Shown here: piece after piece, positions 35,301-41,300 of the stretch
Layout: every line of letters starts with the position of its first letter
Numbering within the stretch: position 1 is the stretch's first letter
NCBI RefSeq assembly: GCF_000716435.1
Contig: NZ_JNWO01000015.1
Coordinates: 310,001 to 374,000 of the forward strand
Direction of reading: 5' to 3'
DNA: 64,000 bases
Origin: Streptomyces xylophagus
GTDB lineage: Bacteria > Actinomycetota > Actinomycetes > Streptomycetales > Streptomycetaceae
Position numbers and translations under genes: made by a program
Notes under the pieces: generated by a model
The model's database searches: none
Told to the model about the DNA's origin: nothing
Seen by the model: only the letters and a program-made list of their open reading frames with translations

Positions 35301-38300
35301 GGCGGCCCGGTACGGGCAGGCCGAGGGCGGTGTGCGGGACGTACGGGTGGAGCGGCGCGGCATCGGTTCGCAGGAGTCCGTCTCGTCGGAGGCGTCCGGC
35401 AACATCCGTACGGTGATGCTGCCTTGGACCGCGCTGTTCCCGGTGACCCGGGCGATCCCGGTGCGCGGTGTCGATGCCGCGCTGACCCTCGCGCTGACCT
35501 TGAACCAGCTCTCGTCGAGCGTGTCGGTGACGACGGGGGTGACGTCGACGACGGCGCAGCGCAGCAACGAGCCTTCGGAACCGTACGACTTCACCGCCGA
35601 GTGGGACGTCCGGGTCGACACTCCGGCGCTGGCCGCGCCCGTCAACTGGTCGCCGGAGCAGTCGCACGGGCCGGTGACCGTCTGGTTCCCGCAGCATCTG
35701 GCGCGGGACGAGGACGAGGAGTTGCCGGCGGCGGCGGGTCTGGACGTGCTGCCGATCTGGGGCGTGGACACGGTGGCGGAGCCGGGGCGGCTGCTCGCGG
35801 AGACGCTGCAGCGCTTCCGTGACCGGCTGCCGGACTTGGACAAGGACTCCCTGGCGGAGCTGGAGACGTTCCTGTCGGAGCCGTTGCTGCGGGGCACCCT
35901 GCCGATGCAGCGGGAGGGGGGCGTCTTCTCGCCGGTACTGCTCGACACGTCGGGGCGCGCGCTCGGCATGTTCCAGTTGCGGACCGAGGTGACGGTGGGC
36001 GAGCCGCAGCGGCGGACCGTCGCCGGGAAGGTCAACCTGGAGAGCCACCTCACCCAACTGGTGAAGATCGAGGCCCAGTCGAAGTTCAGCAGCGGCGCCG
36101 CCCTGTCCGGGAGCGTCGGTCCGGCGCTCACCGGCGACCACAGCCAGGGCCACTCGGAGGCGACGCGGCGGGTCGGCGGCGGTGTGCTGGGGCGGGCCTC
36201 GGTCCAGGCGGGGACGAGCGACGCGCTGAACCAGAGCGCCGGCGCGTCGTTGATGCACGAGGTGCGCACCAAGCGCAGTCACCTGCTGGCGCCGGCCTCG
36301 GTCACGCACACGCTGGTGTTCCATCGGCCGGGCGGCGGGCGGGAGACCTTCGAGCCCGGCGAGTGGCGAGCCGGCATGCATCTGCGGGTGATGACCGCCG
36401 AGGACGCCCAGGGTCATGACCCGACACCGGAGGAACTGCGGCGGCTCCCGGCGGAGTTGGAGCATCTGCGGTCGATCGGCGCCAGCGCGACACCGCTGGA
36501 GGTGACGGACGCCCACACCCTCTTCGCGCCCGCCGAGAACTGGCTGCGCCGCGAGGGTTTCCTGCCCGCCGACACCAACGCCCGCAACCGCGTACTGCCC
36601 GACGAGGCGCTGGTGCAGGCCCAGTTGAACAACCTGCGCCGGTTCGAGCAGACCCGGTCGCAGATCGGGCTGCGGGCCGCGACGGACGCCATGCTGGACG
36701 GCGGTCACTCGCTCTTCCTGGAGATCCCGACCATGACCGGCAGCCGCCGGGTGCGGCTGGTGCTCAGTGCGGAGCGCGGCGCGGGCGAGAGCACGCACAC
36801 CAAGGTGCTGCCGCACGTGGAGGGCATCGGCCTGGTCTCGCTGTCGACGGTCGCCACCGACCAGAAGGGCTCGCAGTACGGGGTGTCGTACGGCGCCGGC
36901 GGTTCGTTCGGCATACCGGTGCGCGACGGCGCGTGGACCCTCGGCGGCACCGCCGACCATGTGCGCTCCCACCAGGTGCAGCACGACAACAGCGTGCAGG
37001 TGTCCCTCGGGCACGACCAGCAGTTCCAGGGCACCGGGGCGGGACAGCGCATCGAGGTGTTCGAGGTGCCGGCCGCCTTCGGGCTCGACCTGTACGAGGG
37101 GCCGGGGGAGGAGCCCCTGGTGCGGTTCGCGCACCAGGCCGCCGTAGAGCCGTATGTCCCGCACGGCGCTCCGGCGCCCGCCCCGCAGTATCCGCCCGCG
37201 CCGCCGCCGGACCGGGTGCGGGGGACGCTGAAGCTGGCGGTGCCGACGCTCCGTACGCTGCCCGCCGCCGACGAACCCGTCCCGCCGGCGCCCGCCGCGC
37301 ACACCGTGCGGGCCGCCACCGACGCCGACCGCACGGCGCTCGACCTCACCGACGCGAACGGCGGCCTGCTGCCCGACGCGGTACCGCTGCCGGACGACTC
37401 GATGGTGGAGGTGTTCCAGGCGTCGGCCGCGCTGGACGACGCGTTCCGCGCGGTCCTCGGCAACACCTACCAGGGGCATCCGGCACGCGGCCTGCTGGAC
37501 GGCGTACGGGACACGGTCGCGGGCCTGACTCCCGCTCCCGTGGCGCGCGTCGGCCGTGCCGTCGGCGAGTCGCTGGCCGGTGCCGCGGCCACCGATCCGA
37601 CCACGGTGACGGCGGAGCTGCTCAGTGCCGCCCGCAACCCCGCCGCCCTGCTGGCCCGCGGCCACCAGGTGTTCAAGGGCGCCTATGTGATCGAGGGGCT
37701 CACCCTGCCCGGGCTCGCCGCCGACGAGGTGCTGTCGGTGGAGATCCGCGGCGCCCTGCGCAGGCCGCGGGCGTCGGCCGAGATCACGCAGTACTTCGAG
37801 ACCGGGCTCAACGCCGTCGACGGCGCCGGGCAGCAGCGCGGGGTGTCCAACGCCGCGCAGTGGGCGGGCGGCTTCACCGCCGTCCGCAACAGCTCCTCGG
37901 CCCAGACCCCGAGCTCCGACCAGGCCGCGGGCAACGACGGCGACATCGGCGGCCTCGGCGAGGGCGGCATGCAACGCCGCGCCGACACCCCGGCACAGCA
38001 ACAAGGCAGTTCTACGACCGGTTCGGCGTCCCGCAAGGCGACCTTCAACCCCTCGGGCCGCTACACCCGCACCACCCGCCGCGAGAAGGGCCGGGGGCTC
38101 GCCTCCTCGACGATGGCGCACCGCACGGCCACCGAGGGCGGCGCCCAGCACCGCGTCACGGCCGACGCGCTCCTGCTGGTCACGTTCCGGCGCGGCACCC
38201 GCAACGCCGTGGGCAACGCGTTCGGGCGGGGCGAGGGCCGCGCCGTGACGGTGGCGGTCGAACTCCCGGACGCCGTACGGTTCTTCGTCACCCCGGCCCA

Positions 38301-41300
38301 GATCCGGCGCCACCCCACCTGGTTCGCGACCGTGCCCGGCCTCACCGTGCCCACGCCGGTACCGGGCTCCGTACCGCTGCCGCGCCGCTTCATCGCCTCC
38401 CGCGAGGTGGGTCTCGGCAGCGTCCAGGCGATGGACCAGTTCACCGACGCCACCCGCACCGTGCAGCGCCCCGACCTCCTCCGCCGGCAACTCCTGCCGC
38501 TCGTCGAGCAGGAGGCCCCCGGCACGACCCGCCCGGGCCACGCGTCGTATCTCTCCGGCGTCGACACCCGCATCGCCGACCTCACCTCCACGGCCGGCCT
38601 GCGCACCCTGGCCGGCCGCGGCCCCGGCCGCGTGCAACGCTTCCGCTTCCGCCACGTCGGCTACGGCGGCGCCCGCATCGTAGAGGTCACGCTCGCGGCC
38701 CAGCCGGACGCCGACGACCACGCGCTACGCCAGGTGCGCGGCCACGACGGGGCAAAGGGCACCGGCATCGAGCAGTACCACGGCCACACCCCGTCCGCGG
38801 TGACCGACAAGACCTCCCACAGCACCCGCCACTCGGGGTTCGTCCAGCTCCAGACCCGGCTCCCGAGGCCCACCGGCGGCCCCCGCACCGACCGGGCGGC
38901 CGCACTGCTCAGCGCCGACACCGTGCGCGGCAACTCGGCCCGGGTCACCCGCGCCGCCGAGGACCGGCACTGGCTGCGCACCGACAACGTCGCCGACTTC
39001 CACGGCGTCCCGTACCGGATCGTCGCCACCGTACGGTCCACGCCGACCGTCGACTGGCTGGTGGACCTGCCGGGCAGCGTGTTCCAGCACGGCGTGCTCA
39101 GCCTGACCGACGCGGACGCCTCGCTGGCCGACCGCATCGCCCACCTCTTCCTCGGCCGCCGGGTGCGGAGCACTACGGTGCACACCGCCGCCGCGCTGCG
39201 CTTCACCGGCAGCGAGGCCACCGACCCCGACCAGCCCGAGGAGCCGCGGGTGGCGGTGGGCGTGTCGGCGGAACGGCCGACGCCGGTCGGCGGCCGGTTC
39301 AGGCCGGCCGGCCCCGCACCGGTCTTCTCCTTCGACGCGGGCATCGAACTCGCCACGGCGCTCGGCGAGGTGGCCCCGGCCCTCACCGGCTCCTGGCGTC
39401 GGCTCGCCGCCTCCGACTCCGCGGACGCCACCGCCGTACGGGTCGGCGAACTCCTCCAGGCGGGCACGATCGAGCTGGACCACCCGCGCGGCCCCGCCGG
39501 CCTCACCACCACGATGCCGGGCGCCTACCCGTTCCAGGGCGATCCCGACACCCCGCCCCGGCTCACCGTGGAGCTGTACCGGCCGCGCCCGGAGACCGAC
39601 ACCGGCGACGTGACGATCGACCGGGTCCGGCTCAGCACGGTCAGCGCGGGCTCCGCCTCGCACGCGGGCCTCACCGGCAGCCTCTCGGCACAGGGCGCCT
39701 TCAGCCTCCACGACTCCAACCGCCAACTCCTGGGCTTCACCGCGCCGGTACTGGCCCGCCCGGCCCAGGACCCCGGCTCGGGCGCCGCCGTCGCCGGCAC
39801 CCGCCGCGAGTGGCTCAAGCACGGCGACACCAAGCTCCCGGCCGCGGGCTCGCGCGGCACCCGCAGCCACGAGATCCTCGCCGACGCCCTCGTCACCGTC
39901 CACGGCCCGAACGGCACCCGGTACGTCTCCGGCACGGTCCGCCTGCGCCCCCTGGAGCGCGACCTCCTCGGCCACGGCGTCACCACCGCCCGCACCGACA
40001 CGGGCGTCTACGACGGCGCGTCCCTGATCCGCGAGGCGGCGCCGACCGCCCCCGCGGACGGGGCCCTCCGCGACTGGCGCAGGATCTCCTTCCGCGACCT
40101 CCCGACCCTGATGGCCCAAGGCATCCAGGCTGACCCGGACCCGGCCCGCGACAACGCCGCCATGCTCCAACTGTGGCTGGCCACCGACGGCAGCCCGAAC
40201 CAGACGGCCCGCGCCCTGTACGCCGCCTCGGGCACAGCTGCCTTGCTACGGCGGCCTGTTGAGCTCGCGCTGCGTGACGGTGAGGGGGTGCGGTTCCGGC
40301 GGTTCGACGGGAACGGGGAGCCGGAGGGCACGCCTGGGGTGGACGAGCGGGGCCACGAGGAGCCGGACGGCGAGGAGTTGGACGGCAGGGGCCCGAGCGC
40401 TGCGGGCCCGAGCAGCGCGGTGCAGAGAGACCGGGGCCGAGCCCGCGTCGGCCGGAACGACGCGGTCCACGACGCCGGTTGGGCGGCCGTACGGGGTCAG
40501 ATACGCACCCTGGAGGAGGCCGCACAGGCGGAGCACGACGCGCACACGCAGGAGGGCCGACTCCAGGACCAAGTGCCGGATGCCGAACGCGTGTTGAACG
40601 AGGCCGAGCCGCCGGTGACCCAGGCGGAGCTGGACCGGGGCGAAGCCCACGCCGCCGCGCACACCGCGGCCCGCGAACTCACCGCCGCCGAGCGGGCCGT
40701 ACCGCTCGCCGAACGCACCGATCACGAACGGCGCGCCCGTGTCACGGAGTTGACCACGGATCTCCAGGCCCGGGACGAGCGCGTGACGGAGGCGACCCGG
40801 GCGGCGGGGGAGTTCCACGACGCGGTCCGCACGGCGGAGGAGGAACTGGCGGCGGCGGAGGAGGCCCTACGGGAGGCGGCGGAGGACGCGCGGCAGCAGC
40901 CCGCCAACTCCTCGACCCAGGGCGGGAGTTCGCGTCGCGACGAGGGGAACTCCGCCCCGGGCGACCCCGGTTCCCGCACCCGGCCCGAGGCGCGCCGGAA
41001 CCGGGCCCGTACCACGCTGGACCAGGCACGGATCGAGGCCGCGGCAGCCGACCGCGCCGTCGACACCGCCCGGCACGCCGCCAACGACACCAGGCGCCGG
41101 CTCGTCCTGGCCGAGGACGTGGCACGCCACGCCGCAGGCGTCCTGACCCGCGCCCGGAACAGGGTCGCGACGGCGACCACGACGCACCGCACGGCCCAGG
41201 CGGCGCTCACCGATGCCACCGCTCACCGCGATCGGATGGTCGCCGCGCGGAACGAGGCCCGGGAGGCGTTCGACGCCCTCCGACGCGAGATCACCGACTC

